Source: Hyphomicrobiales bacterium (GTDB lineage: Bacteria > Pseudomonadota > Alphaproteobacteria > Rhizobiales > Xanthobacteraceae). From it: 8,162 bases of DNA. Numbering within the stretch: the first letter of the stretch is position 1; every line of letters starts with the position of its first letter. The notes under the pieces are model-generated. The model was not told where the DNA came from, did not search any database, and worked only from the letters and a program-made list of their open reading frames with translations. The DNA is taken from positions 1 through 8,162 of the forward strand of contig JACQDO010000162.1 of assembly GCA_016201085.1 (NCBI GenBank), given 5' to 3'. Below, piece by piece: positions 1 to 8,162 of this stretch. The translations under genes were made by a program, and so were the position numbers.

Positions 1-108
1 CGGGACGTTCTGCGCTAAAGCGGGCGCGGCCGTCAGGCAAATCAACAAGGCTGCCAACGACGCGGCTATCGCCAGTCTGGGGGTTTGCGCAGTGTGGTGT
101 CCTGCCAT
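1..108 (-). CDS. N-terminal fragment of a secreted protein, probably outer-membrane lipoprotein chaperone LolA
   Basis: Only the first 36 codons are inside the window; the gene runs off the left edge. The start ATG (106-108) is preceded by GGAG at a spacing of six bases, and a GTG directly before it is an alternative start. The fragment is a clear Sec signal peptide: a short polar start with Arg11, a hydrophobic core at about residues 13-28 and an AxA site (APALA, then Gln33) for signal peptidase I. The mature part is absent, so function cannot be read from the protein itself. The LolA call is inference from position: a lolA-like gene commonly follows ftsK in Rhizobiales. LolA carries lipoproteins through the periplasm from the LolCDE transporter to the outer membrane. 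Another exported protein cannot be excluded. Confidence 0.5.
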   Translation of the reverse strand, partial: MAGHHTAQTPRLAIAASLAALLICLTAAPALAQNVP

Positions 109-224
109 CACGGTCTCCGCCTCGCGTCCCCTTGCGCCCCGATCATCGATCTAGGAAACGGCTGTGGCTATTTCACGGCCCGAATTATGCGCTGATTCGG
201 CGCTAATCGCGATGCATTCCAGGT

Positions 225-2657
225 TTAGTAGCGCTCTTGACCGCCCTCTTCGGGAATCAGGATCTCGCGTTTGCCGGCGTGATTGGGCTGGCCGATGATG
301 CCTTCCTGTTCCAGGCGCTCCATCAAAGTGGCGGCGCGGTTGTAGCCGATCTGCAGCCGGCGCTGGATGTAGGAGGTAGAGGCCTTGCGGTCGCGTTTCA
401 CGATCGCAACGGCTTGTTGGTAGAGGTCGCCGCCTTCGGCCAGTCCCATGCCGGTGGCGTCGAACACCGCGCCGTCCTCGTCCTCTTCCGGATCGCCGGC
501 AACCACTTCCTCGAGATATTCCGGGGCGCCTTGCGACTTCAGATGACGCACCACCTTCTCGACTTCGTCGTCCGAGACGAACGGGCCGTGCACGCGGCTG
601 ATGCGGCCGCCGCCCGCCATATAGAGCATGTCGCCCTGGCCCAGGAGCTGTTCGGCGCCCTGCTCGCCCAAAATCGTGCGGCTGTCGATCTTGGAGGTGA
701 CCTGGAACGAGATGCGGGTCGGGAAATTGGCCTTGATGGTGCCGGTGATGACGTCGACCGAGGGACGCTGCGTCGCCAGGATAACGTGGATGCCGGCGGC
801 GCGTGCCATCTGCGCCAGGCGCTGGATGGCGCCCTCGATGTCCTTGCCGGCGACCATCATCAGGTCGGCCATCTCGTCGACGATCACCACCACGAACGGC
901 AACGGATCGAGCTCGAGCGCTTCCTTCTCGTAGATCGCCTCGCCGGTTTCCTTGTCGTAGCCGGTATGCACCGTGCGGGTGAGCGTCTCGCCTTTGGCTT
1001 TCGCCTCGGCGACGCGCGCGTTGTAGCCGTCGATATTGCGCACGCCGAGCTTCGATATTTTCTTGTAACGGCTTTCCATCTCGCGCACCGCCCATTTGAG
1101 CGCGACCACCGCCTTCTTCGGATCGGTGACCACCGGGGTGAGCAGATGCGGGATGCCGTCATAGACCGAGAGTTCGAGCATCTTGGGATCGACCATGATC
1201 AGCCGGCACTGCTCGGGGCTCAGGCGATAGACCAGCGACAGGATCATGGTGTTGATGGCGACCGACTTGCCGGAGCCGGTGGTGCCGGCGATCAAGAGAT
1301 GCGGCATGCGCGCGAGATCGACGATCACCGACTCGCCGCCGATGGTCTTGCCCAGGCAGAGCGGCAGCTTGGCGGTGCTCTCGTTGTAATCCTTGCCGGT
1401 GAGCAATTCGCGCAGATACACCTTCTCGCGCGTCGGGTTGGGCAACTCGATGCCGATGGCGTTGCGGCCCGATACCACGGCGACGCGCGCCGATATCGCG
1501 CTCATCGAGCGGGCGATGTCGTCGGACAGCCCGATGACGCGCGAGGATTTGATGCCGGGCGCCGGCTCCAGCTCGTACAGCGTCACCACCGGGCCGGGAT
1601 GCGCATTGATGATCTCGCCGCGCACGCCGAAATCGGCGAGCACGCTCTCCAGCGCAACAGCGTTGGCGTCGATGATGTCCTTCGACAACGTGGTGCGCTC
1701 GGATACGCGCTGGGCGGCGAGCAGATTGAGCGAAGGCAATGTATAGCCGCTGCCGGTGCGGCGCGGAGGGACGCGCGCGGGCGCGCGGCGGCGCGGCGCC
1801 GGTTGCGCTTCGTCCTCGTCGTCCATTTCCGCCTCGGTGGCGGCCGGCGTGACGCCGCGCCCGAAGCTGTCGAAGCGCGGTTCCTGACGGCCTGCCGTCG
1901 CCGCCGGCAGGACGCGAGCCGGCGCACGCGGTCCGCCGCGCATCCAGCGGCCGATACGCGCCTTCCAGCTCAGCAAAGCGTGCACGATCATGCCGAGCCA
2001 GGCGGAGGCGCGGTCGTCGCCGGCGTCCTCGTCCTCGGTTTCTTCGTGCTCGGCAACGGCCGGTGCCGCCTGCTCGGCGCGCGGATAGGGCCAGCGTAGT
2101 CCGGCGGCGATGGCGAACGTCGCCATGGTGGCGAGGCCGAACAAAATGGACAGCACGACGAGCGCCAGCCGCGACAGCGGCGCGCCCAGCAGCAAATTCG
2201 GCACATGCACCAGCGCATCGCCCAATACGCCACCGAGGCCGGTCGGCAGCGGCCAGGTGCCGATGCGCGGCAGCGTGGAGGCGAAGGCCGCCGCCAGCAG
2301 CGTGGCCGCGATCCAGATCAGGCCGCGCCATTTCTCGACCAGCGGCTTATGTGCCAGCAGCCACCAGCCAAGCAGCGTCTCCGGCATCAGCAGTACGATG
2401 CTGGCCAGGCCAAGCAATTGCATGGCCAGGTCGGAAAAGATGGCGCCGGGGAAGCCGAGCAGATTGTTGATCGGCTTCTGCGTGGCGTGGCTGAGCGAGG
2501 GATCCTGCACCGACCAGGTGGCGAGCGCGATGGCGCCGAGCAGCGAAAGCGTGAGCAGCGCCAGTCCCGCCAGTTCGCTCAGGCGCCGGCGCAGGATGTC
2601 GCGGAAATGCTCCGAGACGAAGGCGACGATGTCGAGGCTGCGATCGCTGGCCCGCAT
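225..2657 (-). CDS. ftsK: DNA translocase FtsK
   Basis: An 810-residue FtsK/SpoIIIE-family protein, which anchors at the division septum and pumps chromosome DNA toward the terminus so that dimers can be resolved by XerCD at dif. The N-terminal part has four likely membrane segments (about residues 29-48, 74-97, 111-130, 160-185). A linker at about 195-300 follows, with acidic stretches and then a Pro/Arg-rich stretch. The motor domain holds Walker A GTTGSGKS (458-465), Walker B VVVIVDE (589-595) and the conserved ATQRPSVDVITG stretch (628-639). The C-terminal winged-helix gamma domain (about 740-805), with RRLQIGYNRAATLMERLE, reads KOPS orientation sequences in known homologues. Length is normal for alphaproteobacteria and no frameshift is seen. 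The start ATG lies 3 bases after the stop of the upstream aminotransferase gene, with a GGGTGA ribosome site that includes that stop, so the two are probably translationally coupled. Confidence 0.97.
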   Translation of the reverse strand: MRASDRSLDIVAFVSEHFRDILRRRLSELAGLALLTLSLLGAIALATWSVQDPSLSHATQKPINNLLGFPGAIFSDLAMQLLGLASIVLLMPETLLGWWLLAHKPLVEKWRGLIWIAATLLAAAFASTLPRIGTWPLPTGLGGVLGDALVHVPNLLLGAPLSRLALVVLSILFGLATMATFAIAAGLRWPYPRAEQAAPAVAEHEETEDEDAGDDRASAWLGMIVHALLSWKARIGRWMRGGPRAPARVLPAATAGRQEPRFDSFGRGVTPAATEAEMDDEDEAQPAPRRRAPARVPPRRTGSGYTLPSLNLLAAQRVSERTTLSKDIIDANAVALESVLADFGVRGEIINAHPGPVVTLYELEPAPGIKSSRVIGLSDDIARSMSAISARVAVVSGRNAIGIELPNPTREKVYLRELLTGKDYNESTAKLPLCLGKTIGGESVIVDLARMPHLLIAGTTGSGKSVAINTMILSLVYRLSPEQCRLIMVDPKMLELSVYDGIPHLLTPVVTDPKKAVVALKWAVREMESRYKKISKLGVRNIDGYNARVAEAKAKGETLTRTVHTGYDKETGEAIYEKEALELDPLPFVVVIVDEMADLMMVAGKDIEGAIQRLAQMARAAGIHVILATQRPSVDVITGTIKANFPTRISFQVTSKIDSRTILGEQGAEQLLGQGDMLYMAGGGRISRVHGPFVSDDEVEKVVRHLKSQGAPEYLEEVVAGDPEEDEDGAVFDATGMGLAEGGDLYQQAVAIVKRDRKASTSYIQRRLQIGYNRAATLMERLEQEGIIGQPNHAGKREILIPEEGGQERY

Positions 2658-2660
2658 GAG

Positions 2661-3893
2661 TCACCCGAGCACGGCGACGAGGCGATGCAGCGCCTCCGCC
2701 GTGGTCGCCTTGTCCTGTACCATGGCGACGCGGATATAGTCCGCGCCGGGATTGCTGCCGTCGTTCTGCTCGCGCGCCAGATAGCGGCCGGGCACCACGC
2801 GCACGCCGGCTTCCTGCCACAGGCGCTTGGTGACGATCTCGCTGCCGCCTTGCTTGCCCACGTCGAGCCAGAGAAAAAATCCGCCGGCCGGCCGGCGGTA
2901 GCCGTAGCGGTCGCCGATGATCTGGTCGGCGAGATCGAATTTGGCGTTGTAGAGTTTGCGGTTTTCCCGCACATGCGCCTCGTCGCCATAGGCGGCGACG
3001 CCGACATGCTGCGCCGGCGTCGGCACCTGCGGCGCCGCGACATTGCGCAGTTCGAGATAGGCGGCCAGGAAGCGCCTATCGCCGGCGGCGAAGCCGACAC
3101 GCAGGCCGGGCAAGTTCGAGCGCTTCGACAGCGAATGGAAGACGACCGCGTTGGCGAAGTCGGGCCCGGAGGCTTCCAGCATGCCGGCGGGCGCGTGCTG
3201 GCTGTAGATCTCGCAATAGCATTCGTCGGCGAACACCAGGAAGCCGAAACGGCGGGCGAGGCTCGCGAGTCTGTCGAGGTAGGCGCGATTGGCGACGGCG
3301 CCTTGCGGGTTCGACGGCGAGGCGAGATAGAACGCCACCGTGCGCTTGAGCAGCGCTTCGTCGAGCGCGTCGAGATCGGGCAGGAAGGCACTCGTCCGCG
3401 TTGCCGGCAGATAGACCGGCTCGCAGTCGGCGGCGAGCGCGCCGGCGCTGTAGGCGGCATAAAACGGATTTGGGATCAGTACCGCCGGCTTGCCAATACG
3501 GGCGGAGACCCAGCGTTTGGCGGCGATGGCGCCGAGAAACAGTCCCTCGCGCGTGCCGTTGAGCACAAGCACTTCGTGCTCGGCGTCGACCGGGCGCGGC
3601 AGCTTGTAGCGGCGGCCGAGCCAGCCGGCGACCGCCTTGCGAAACGGCTCGATGCCCTTGTTGGCCGGATAGCGGCCGAATTCGTTGAGATGCGCGGCAA
3701 TCTCCGGCCCGACGAAAGCGGGGATCGGATGCTGCGGCTCGCCGACCGAGAGATTAATGGCCGGCTTGCCAGGCGCAATGCCGGCGATGAGCTCGGTCAG
3801 CCGCACGAACGGCGAGCGAGATACCCGCGGTACAAGGGTCAGACACAATAGATAAAGCGAGGTTAAGACCCGATTAACCATCGGTCCCGGCAT
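2661..3893 (-). CDS. PLP-dependent class I/II aminotransferase
   Basis: A 410-residue fold-type I aminotransferase, expected to be cytosolic and to move an amino group between an amino acid and a 2-oxo acid. Visible active-site residues are SNP with Asn195, Asp223 in FADECY (pairs with the PLP pyridine nitrogen), SLSKR with Lys257 as the Schiff-base lysine, Arg265 (phosphate binding) and Arg388 (substrate carboxylate). Relatives next to ftsK in Rhizobiales are often labelled aspartate aminotransferase or succinyldiaminopimelate aminotransferase (DapC), but the substrate cannot be read from sequence, so no symbol is given. The start is doubtful. The ATG at 3893 gives about 22 residues with a hydrophobic stretch (VLTSLYLLCLTLV) before the family-like part begins near SPFVRL. 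Alternatives are ATG at 3881 and GTG at 3806; none has a clear ribosome site. The gene is probably co-transcribed with ftsK. Confidence 0.88.
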   Translation of the reverse strand: MPGPMVNRVLTSLYLLCLTLVPRVSRSPFVRLTELIAGIAPGKPAINLSVGEPQHPIPAFVGPEIAAHLNEFGRYPANKGIEPFRKAVAGWLGRRYKLPRPVDAEHEVLVLNGTREGLFLGAIAAKRWVSARIGKPAVLIPNPFYAAYSAGALAADCEPVYLPATRTSAFLPDLDALDEALLKRTVAFYLASPSNPQGAVANRAYLDRLASLARRFGFLVFADECYCEIYSQHAPAGMLEASGPDFANAVVFHSLSKRSNLPGLRVGFAAGDRRFLAAYLELRNVAAPQVPTPAQHVGVAAYGDEAHVRENRKLYNAKFDLADQIIGDRYGYRRPAGGFFLWLDVGKQGGSEIVTKRLWQEAGVRVVPGRYLAREQNDGSNPGADYIRVAMVQDKATTAEALHRLVAVLG

Positions 3894-3948
3894 GGCCTCA
3901 AACAGCCGGATTTTTGCGGGTTCTCGGCCTTTGGCGCCCCCAATAAGA

Positions 3949-3980
3949 GAGGCCCCCGGCTCTTGCGAACCGGGGGCCTC
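3949..3980 (-). terminator. Rho-independent terminator after the second amtB
   Basis: A perfect 11-bp GC-rich stem (3949-3959 with 3970-3980) encloses a 10-base loop. Read on the minus strand the stem is followed by TCTTATT, a modest T-rich tail, so it terminates transcription coming from amtB at 4111. The plus-strand flank (GACGGAAGG) has no T run. It separates the nitrogen genes from the aminotransferase–ftsK group. Confidence 0.8.
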
Positions 3981-4034
3981 GACGGAAGGGACAGTGCCGG
4001 GTTTCCGCCCCTACCGCTAGCGGCTTATTTCATG

Positions 4035-4106
4035 GCGCATGATCTGATCCGAAAACCGGTATCCATCCCCGATCAAGTCGAGGACATGCTTTTCGGGATC
4101 ATGCGC
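4035..4106. repeat. Palindromic intergenic repeat (REP-like), long copy
   Basis: Ten-base outer arms GCGCATGATC (4035-4044) and GATCATGCGC (4097-4106) are perfect inverted repeats. Inside them lie ATCCGAAAACCGGT and CTTTTCGGGATC, also partly complementary. The same outer and inner sequence recurs at 8109-8151, but this copy carries 23 additional bases (4066-4088) in the centre. It begins 4 bases after the amtB stop codon, so it would fold in the 3' end of that mRNA. The ccgaaaaccggt/ttttcgggatcat pattern is familiar to me as a dispersed repeat in Bradyrhizobium-like genomes; the function is not established. Confidence 0.75.
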
Positions 4107-4110
4107 GGCG

Positions 4111-5966
<1,856 letters not shown>

Positions 5967-6004
5967 TTACGTTCTGATCAGTGCGGGCGGGACACTGAGC
6001 CTGA

Positions 6005-6026
6005 CCTGCAAAGCTCGCTTTGCAGG
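6005..6026 (-). promoter_or_regulatory. Perfect hairpin in the leader of the second glnK–amtB unit
   Basis: CCTGCAAAG and CTTTGCAGG (9 bp, perfect) flank a 4-base loop. It lies between the proposed sigma-54 promoter and the glnK start, about 65 bases before the ATG, so it would be in the 5' untranslated mRNA. No T run follows on either strand, so it is not a standard terminator. It could be an mRNA-stability or regulatory structure, or a protein-binding palindrome; its role is unknown. Confidence 0.6.
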
Positions 6027-6044
6027 CATGGCCGCACAGATAGA

Positions 6045-6060
6045 ATCAATTGCCGTGCCA
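6045..6060 (-). promoter_or_regulatory. Sigma-54 (RpoN) promoter of the second glnK–amtB unit
   Basis: On the minus strand the sequence TGGCACGGCAATTGAT matches the RpoN consensus TGGCACG-N4-TTGC(A/T): the -24 block is perfect and spacing is correct, while the usual GC at -12 is GA. It lies 105 bases upstream of the glnK ATG. RpoN/NtrC control of glnK–amtB is well known in proteobacteria, which supports the call. The altered -12 may weaken the promoter. Confidence 0.7.
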
Positions 6061-6076
6061 GATCGCCGCGAACCGG

Positions 6077-6126
6077 CTATCTATTTGATTAGGCAGATAA
6101 AAATTAGTGTGAGCGAGTCCGGTGCA
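6077..6126 (-). promoter_or_regulatory. Possible IHF site and NtrC half-site upstream of the sigma-54 promoter
   Basis: AATCAAATAGATA (6078-6090, minus strand) resembles the IHF consensus WATCAANNNNTTR with one mismatch and lies about 20-30 bases upstream of the -24 element. TGCACC (6121-6126, minus strand) matches one arm of the NtrC site TGCACC-N5-GGTGCA, but the second arm is poor. The order activator site, IHF bend, sigma-54 promoter is the classical layout. Each match alone is weak. Confidence 0.3.
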
Positions 6127-6214
6127 ACAACCCTTGCGGGCGTGCGCCCAAAGATGCGCCAAGACTTAAGCGGCCTGCATAAAAAATAATCAGCAATATT
6201 TCAAAATACGAAGT

Positions 6215-6240
6215 CCGCGCCGGCCACACGACCGGCGCGG
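6215..6240 (-). terminator. Hairpin terminator after the first amtB
   Basis: CCGCGCCGG (6215-6223) and CCGGCGCGG (6232-6240) form a perfect 9-bp GC stem with an 8-base loop, 14 bases after the amtB stop. On the minus strand it is followed by ACTTCGTATTTTG, so the T-rich tail is not immediate and termination may be partial. Confidence 0.65.
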
Positions 6241-6254
6241 TAACCATTCGTTAG

Positions 6255-7586
6255 TTATTGCAAGGCCTCGCCGTGCTGGCTGACGTCCAGGCCCATGACC
6301 TCGTCCTCGCTGCGCACGCGCAGCGGCACGATCGCCTCGATCACCTTGAGGATGACGTAGGTCAGCACCCCCGACCACACCAGCGTCACCGCGATGCCGA
6401 AGGCTTGCGCCACCACCTGCTGCGGATTGCCTTCGAGCAGGCCGGCGATGCCCTTCGGCGTATCGGGGCCGACCGACAGCGCGGCCACCGCGAACACGCC
6501 GGCCAGCAACGTGCCGGTAAATCCACCAACGCCGTGCACGCCGAACACGTCGAGTGAATCGTCGTAGCCGAATTTCATCTTGAGCCAGGTGCAGGCCCAG
6601 AAGCAGATGCTACCGGCCACGATGCCGATCAGCACCGCCTGCATCGGCATCACGTAGCCGGAGGCCGGCGTGATGGTGCCGAGACCTGCGACCGCGCCGG
6701 AGATCATGCCCAGCACCGAAGGCTTGCCGCGCGTCCACCATTCCAGCGCCATCCAGACGAAGGCGCAGGCGCTGGCGGCCAGATGCGTGGAGACAATTGC
6801 CATGGCCGCGCGCGAGTTCGCTCCCAGCGCGGAGCCGCCGTTGAAGCCGAACCAGCCGACCCACAACAGGCCGGTGCCGATCACCGCCAGCGCCAGATCG
6901 TGCGGCGATAGATTCTCGCTGCCATAGCCGCGCCGTTTGCCGATCACCAGCGCCGCCACCAGACCGGCGATGCCGGCATTGAGATGCACCACCAGACCGC
7001 CGGCGAAATCGATTGTGCCGTAGGTACCGAGGAAGCCGCCGCCCCAGACCCAGTGCGCGATCGGCACATAGACCAGGAACAGCCAGAACACGCAAAACAG
7101 CAGGAACGCCGAAAAGCGCAGACGATCCGCCACCGAGCCGGCGACCAGCGCCACGGTGATGACCGCGAAAGTCATCTGGTAGATCATGAACAGGCTTTCG
7201 GGAATCGTCTTGGCCAGCGGCGAGATCGAATCGAGCGTCATGCCGCGCAGGAAAATCCGCTCGACCGAGCCGATGAAAGCGCCGTCGCCGGTGAAGGTCA
7301 GGCTGTAGCCGAGCACGGCCCACAGGATGGAGACCAGGAACGTGGCGGCCAGGCTCTGCGCCATGGTGGCGAGCACGTTCTTCTTGCGCACCATGCCGGC
7401 ATAGAACAGCGCCAGGCCTGGGATGGTCATCATCAGCACCAGGCCGGTGGCGGCGATCATCCAAGCGGTGTCGGCGCCGTCGATCTTGGCGGCCGGTTGC
7501 GCGGTTTGCGCGAAGGCCGGCGATGCGGCGAAGGCAGTCGCGACCGTGCACACAGCTACGGTGAGGCGGTATGACGCCCGTGTCAT
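6255..7586 (-). CDS. amtB: Ammonium transporter AmtB (first unit)
   Basis: A 443-residue Amt/MEP/Rh-family ammonium channel of the inner membrane. A signal peptide (core about residues 8-22) ends in the typical PAFA26 cleavage site. Eleven hydrophobic segments follow between about residues 41 and 418. Family motifs are GADTAWMIA, IDFAGGLVVHLNAG, LLWVGWFGFNGGSA and ITPASGYV; the twin pore histidines are His178 (AHWVWGGG) and His351 (FGVHGVGG). The C-terminal tail that GlnK contacts in homologues is complete (ends QHGEALQ). It lacks the Ala/Pro linker and the extra cysteines found at the N-terminus of the second AmtB, and the two proteins are clearly diverged paralogues rather than a recent copy. 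The start ATG lies 24 bases after the glnK stop, with a GGGGGAA ribosome site, so the two genes form an operon. Confidence 0.95.
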   Translation of the reverse strand: MTRASYRLTVAVCTVATAFAASPAFAQTAQPAAKIDGADTAWMIAATGLVLMMTIPGLALFYAGMVRKKNVLATMAQSLAATFLVSILWAVLGYSLTFTGDGAFIGSVERIFLRGMTLDSISPLAKTIPESLFMIYQMTFAVITVALVAGSVADRLRFSAFLLFCVFWLFLVYVPIAHWVWGGGFLGTYGTIDFAGGLVVHLNAGIAGLVAALVIGKRRGYGSENLSPHDLALAVIGTGLLWVGWFGFNGGSALGANSRAAMAIVSTHLAASACAFVWMALEWWTRGKPSVLGMISGAVAGLGTITPASGYVMPMQAVLIGIVAGSICFWACTWLKMKFGYDDSLDVFGVHGVGGFTGTLLAGVFAVAALSVGPDTPKGIAGLLEGNPQQVVAQAFGIAVTLVWSGVLTYVILKVIEAIVPLRVRSEDEVMGLDVSQHGEALQ

Positions 7587-7610
7587 TGTCAGTTCCCCCA
7601 GCTCAGTTGA

Positions 7611-7949
7611 TTAAAGTGCGTCGACGTCGGTTTCGCCGGTGCGGATGCGCACCGCCTGCTCGATCGGCAGGACGAAGATTTTTCCGTCGCCGATCTGCCC
7701 GGTCTTGGCGGCGGCAACGAGCGCATCCATCACCTGGTCGAGCTGTTCGGTGGCGATGGCGACCTCGATGCGCAGCTTGGGCAGGAAATTCACGGCGTAT
7801 TCGGCGCCGCGATAAATCTCCATGTGACCCTTCTGGCGGCCATAGCCTTTAACCTCGGACACGGTCATGCCGTGCACGCCGATGCGGGTGAGGGCGTCGC
7901 GCACCTCGTCGAGCTTGAACGGTTTGATGATGGCAATAACCAGCTTCAT
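7611..7949 (-). CDS. glnK: P-II family nitrogen regulator GlnK, intact
   Basis: A complete 112-residue PII signalling protein. It works as a trimer that binds ATP/ADP and 2-oxoglutarate, is uridylylated by GlnD on the T-loop tyrosine and, when unmodified, blocks AmtB. Seen here: [20 protein letters not shown], the T-loop [15 protein letters not shown] with Tyr51, the B-loop [11 protein letters not shown] (about residues 83-93) and the C-terminal signature VRIRTGETD. An in-frame ATG at 7982 would add 11 residues, but the ATG at 7949 is chosen because PII proteins start with MK(L/I)V and because AAGGA stands seven bases before it. It is followed by amtB, the usual glnK–amtB pair. With the neighbouring glnK frameshifted, this is the only intact PII gene in the window and may serve both channels. 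Confidence 0.97.
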   Translation of the reverse strand: MKLVIAIIKPFKLDEVRDALTRIGVHGMTVSEVKGYGRQKGHMEIYRGAEYAVNFLPKLRIEVAIATEQLDQVMDALVAAAKTGQIGDGKIFVLPIEQAVRIRTGETDVDAL

Positions 7950-8162
7950 GGCTTTCCTTCCCGGCAGCTTTGGATGGCGCACGGTCTAGTCCGAAAATCG
8001 TCCCCTGGCCTTGATTTATTCGGGGGCAGGCTCTTTTCGGCAGCATGCACCGGCCACAACGAAAGCCCGCCCCGACGGTTGCCGGCACGGGCGTATCTGC
8101 TTGTTTGAGCATGATCTTATCCGAAAACCGGTACCCACTTTTCGGGATCATACCCTAGCGTA
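7950..8162 (-). other. Upstream region of the first glnK–amtB unit
   Basis: These 213 bases contain no convincing gene. They hold a palindromic repeat (8109-8151), an imperfect inverted repeat (7991-8040) and the glnK ribosome site. The only sigma-54-like spacing (GG-N10-GC) is CGGACTAGACCGTGC around 7978-7992 on the minus strand, which matches the consensus poorly. TGCACC at 8046-8051 on the plus strand is a single NtrC-like half-site. No confident promoter can be named. Confidence 0.45.
8109..8151. repeat. Palindromic intergenic repeat (REP-like), short copy
   Basis: GCATGATC (8109-8116) and GATCAT (8146-8151) are outer arms; CCGAAAA (8121-8127) and TTTTCGG (8139-8145) are inner arms around the palindrome ACCGGT (8127-8132). 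Outside the 23-base insert, the sequence is nearly the same as the element at 4035-4106. It stands upstream of glnK. Confidence 0.75.

Larger units (their letters stand above)
3894..4110 (-). other. Intergenic region between the second amtB and the aminotransferase gene
   Basis: These 217 bases hold a palindromic repeat element next to the amtB stop, about 50 bases of unremarkable sequence, and the terminator hairpin. The last 55 bases before the aminotransferase ATG must contain any promoter for the downstream group if that start is right, but I see no convincing -35/-10 pair there. An AT-richer stretch (about 3838-3885), inside the first codons of the annotated aminotransferase, could be that promoter if translation really begins further in. 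Confidence 0.5.

Noticed and set aside
180..200. Inverted repeat CCGAAT/ATTCGG between ftsK and the LolA-like gene
   Set aside because: Only 6 bp with a 9-base loop and no T run; too weak to call a terminator.
237..2099. A 620-codon open frame on the plus strand opposite ftsK
   Set aside because: It lies wholly within the well-supported ftsK gene, shows no recognisable domain, and is typical of antisense open frames in GC-rich DNA.
2205..3851. A 548-codon plus-strand open frame across ftsK and the aminotransferase gene
   Set aside because: It overlaps two clear genes on the other strand, and its translation has the Arg/Ala/Gly/His bias of a shadow frame.
5967..6029. A 20-codon open frame (MPAKRALQVRLSV...) in the leader of the second glnK
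   Set aside because: It has no ribosome site, and its first codons coincide with the hairpin. It could be a leader peptide, but nothing supports translation.
8046..8058. A sigma-54-like TGGCCGGTGCATGC (minus strand) upstream of the first glnK
   Set aside because: The GG to GC spacing is 9 rather than 10 bases, which is usually not tolerated by RpoN.

Overview
The window reads as chromosome of a GC-rich alphaproteobacterium, most likely of the order Hyphomicrobiales (Rhizobiales), near Bradyrhizobium, Rhodopseudomonas or Xanthobacteraceae. Three things point that way: the family-level character of the proteins, the order aminotransferase–ftsK–lolA-like gene, and two copies of a palindromic intergenic repeat (ccgaaaaccggt ... 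ttttcgggatcat) that I recognise from those genomes. No species can be named from the sequence alone. All genes lie on the minus strand, so transcription runs from the right end to the left.

Right part (about 8160 down to 4111): two tandem glnK–amtB units. The first is an intact 112-residue PII protein (glnK, 7611-7949) followed 24 bases later by a 443-residue ammonium channel (amtB, 6255-7586) and a hairpin terminator (6215-6240). The second has a leader with a good sigma-54 promoter match (6045-6060) and a perfect 9-bp hairpin (6005-6026). It continues with a glnK that is frameshifted by a 7-bp tandem duplication (5707-5720), then a 482-residue amtB (4111-5559). After that amtB come a palindromic repeat (4035-4106) and a strong hairpin terminator (3949-3980). 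The logic of the family is that AmtB conducts ammonium across the inner membrane, while the trimeric GlnK plugs the channel or releases it according to nitrogen status through uridylylation of Tyr51 and effector binding. The second unit appears to have lost its own PII partner, so its AmtB would depend on the neighbouring GlnK or another PII protein.

Left part (3893 down to 1): a PLP-dependent class I/II aminotransferase (2661-3893) is followed 3 bases later by ftsK (225-2657), the septum-anchored DNA translocase. After 116 bases comes the start of a secreted protein, probably the lipoprotein chaperone LolA, cut by the window edge.

I found no new kind of genetic system, no mobile element, no CRISPR array and no RNA gene. 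The items most worth attention are the disrupted glnK, its sigma-54-type leader with the hairpin, the palindromic repeats, and an odd hydrophobic N-terminus on the aminotransferase.
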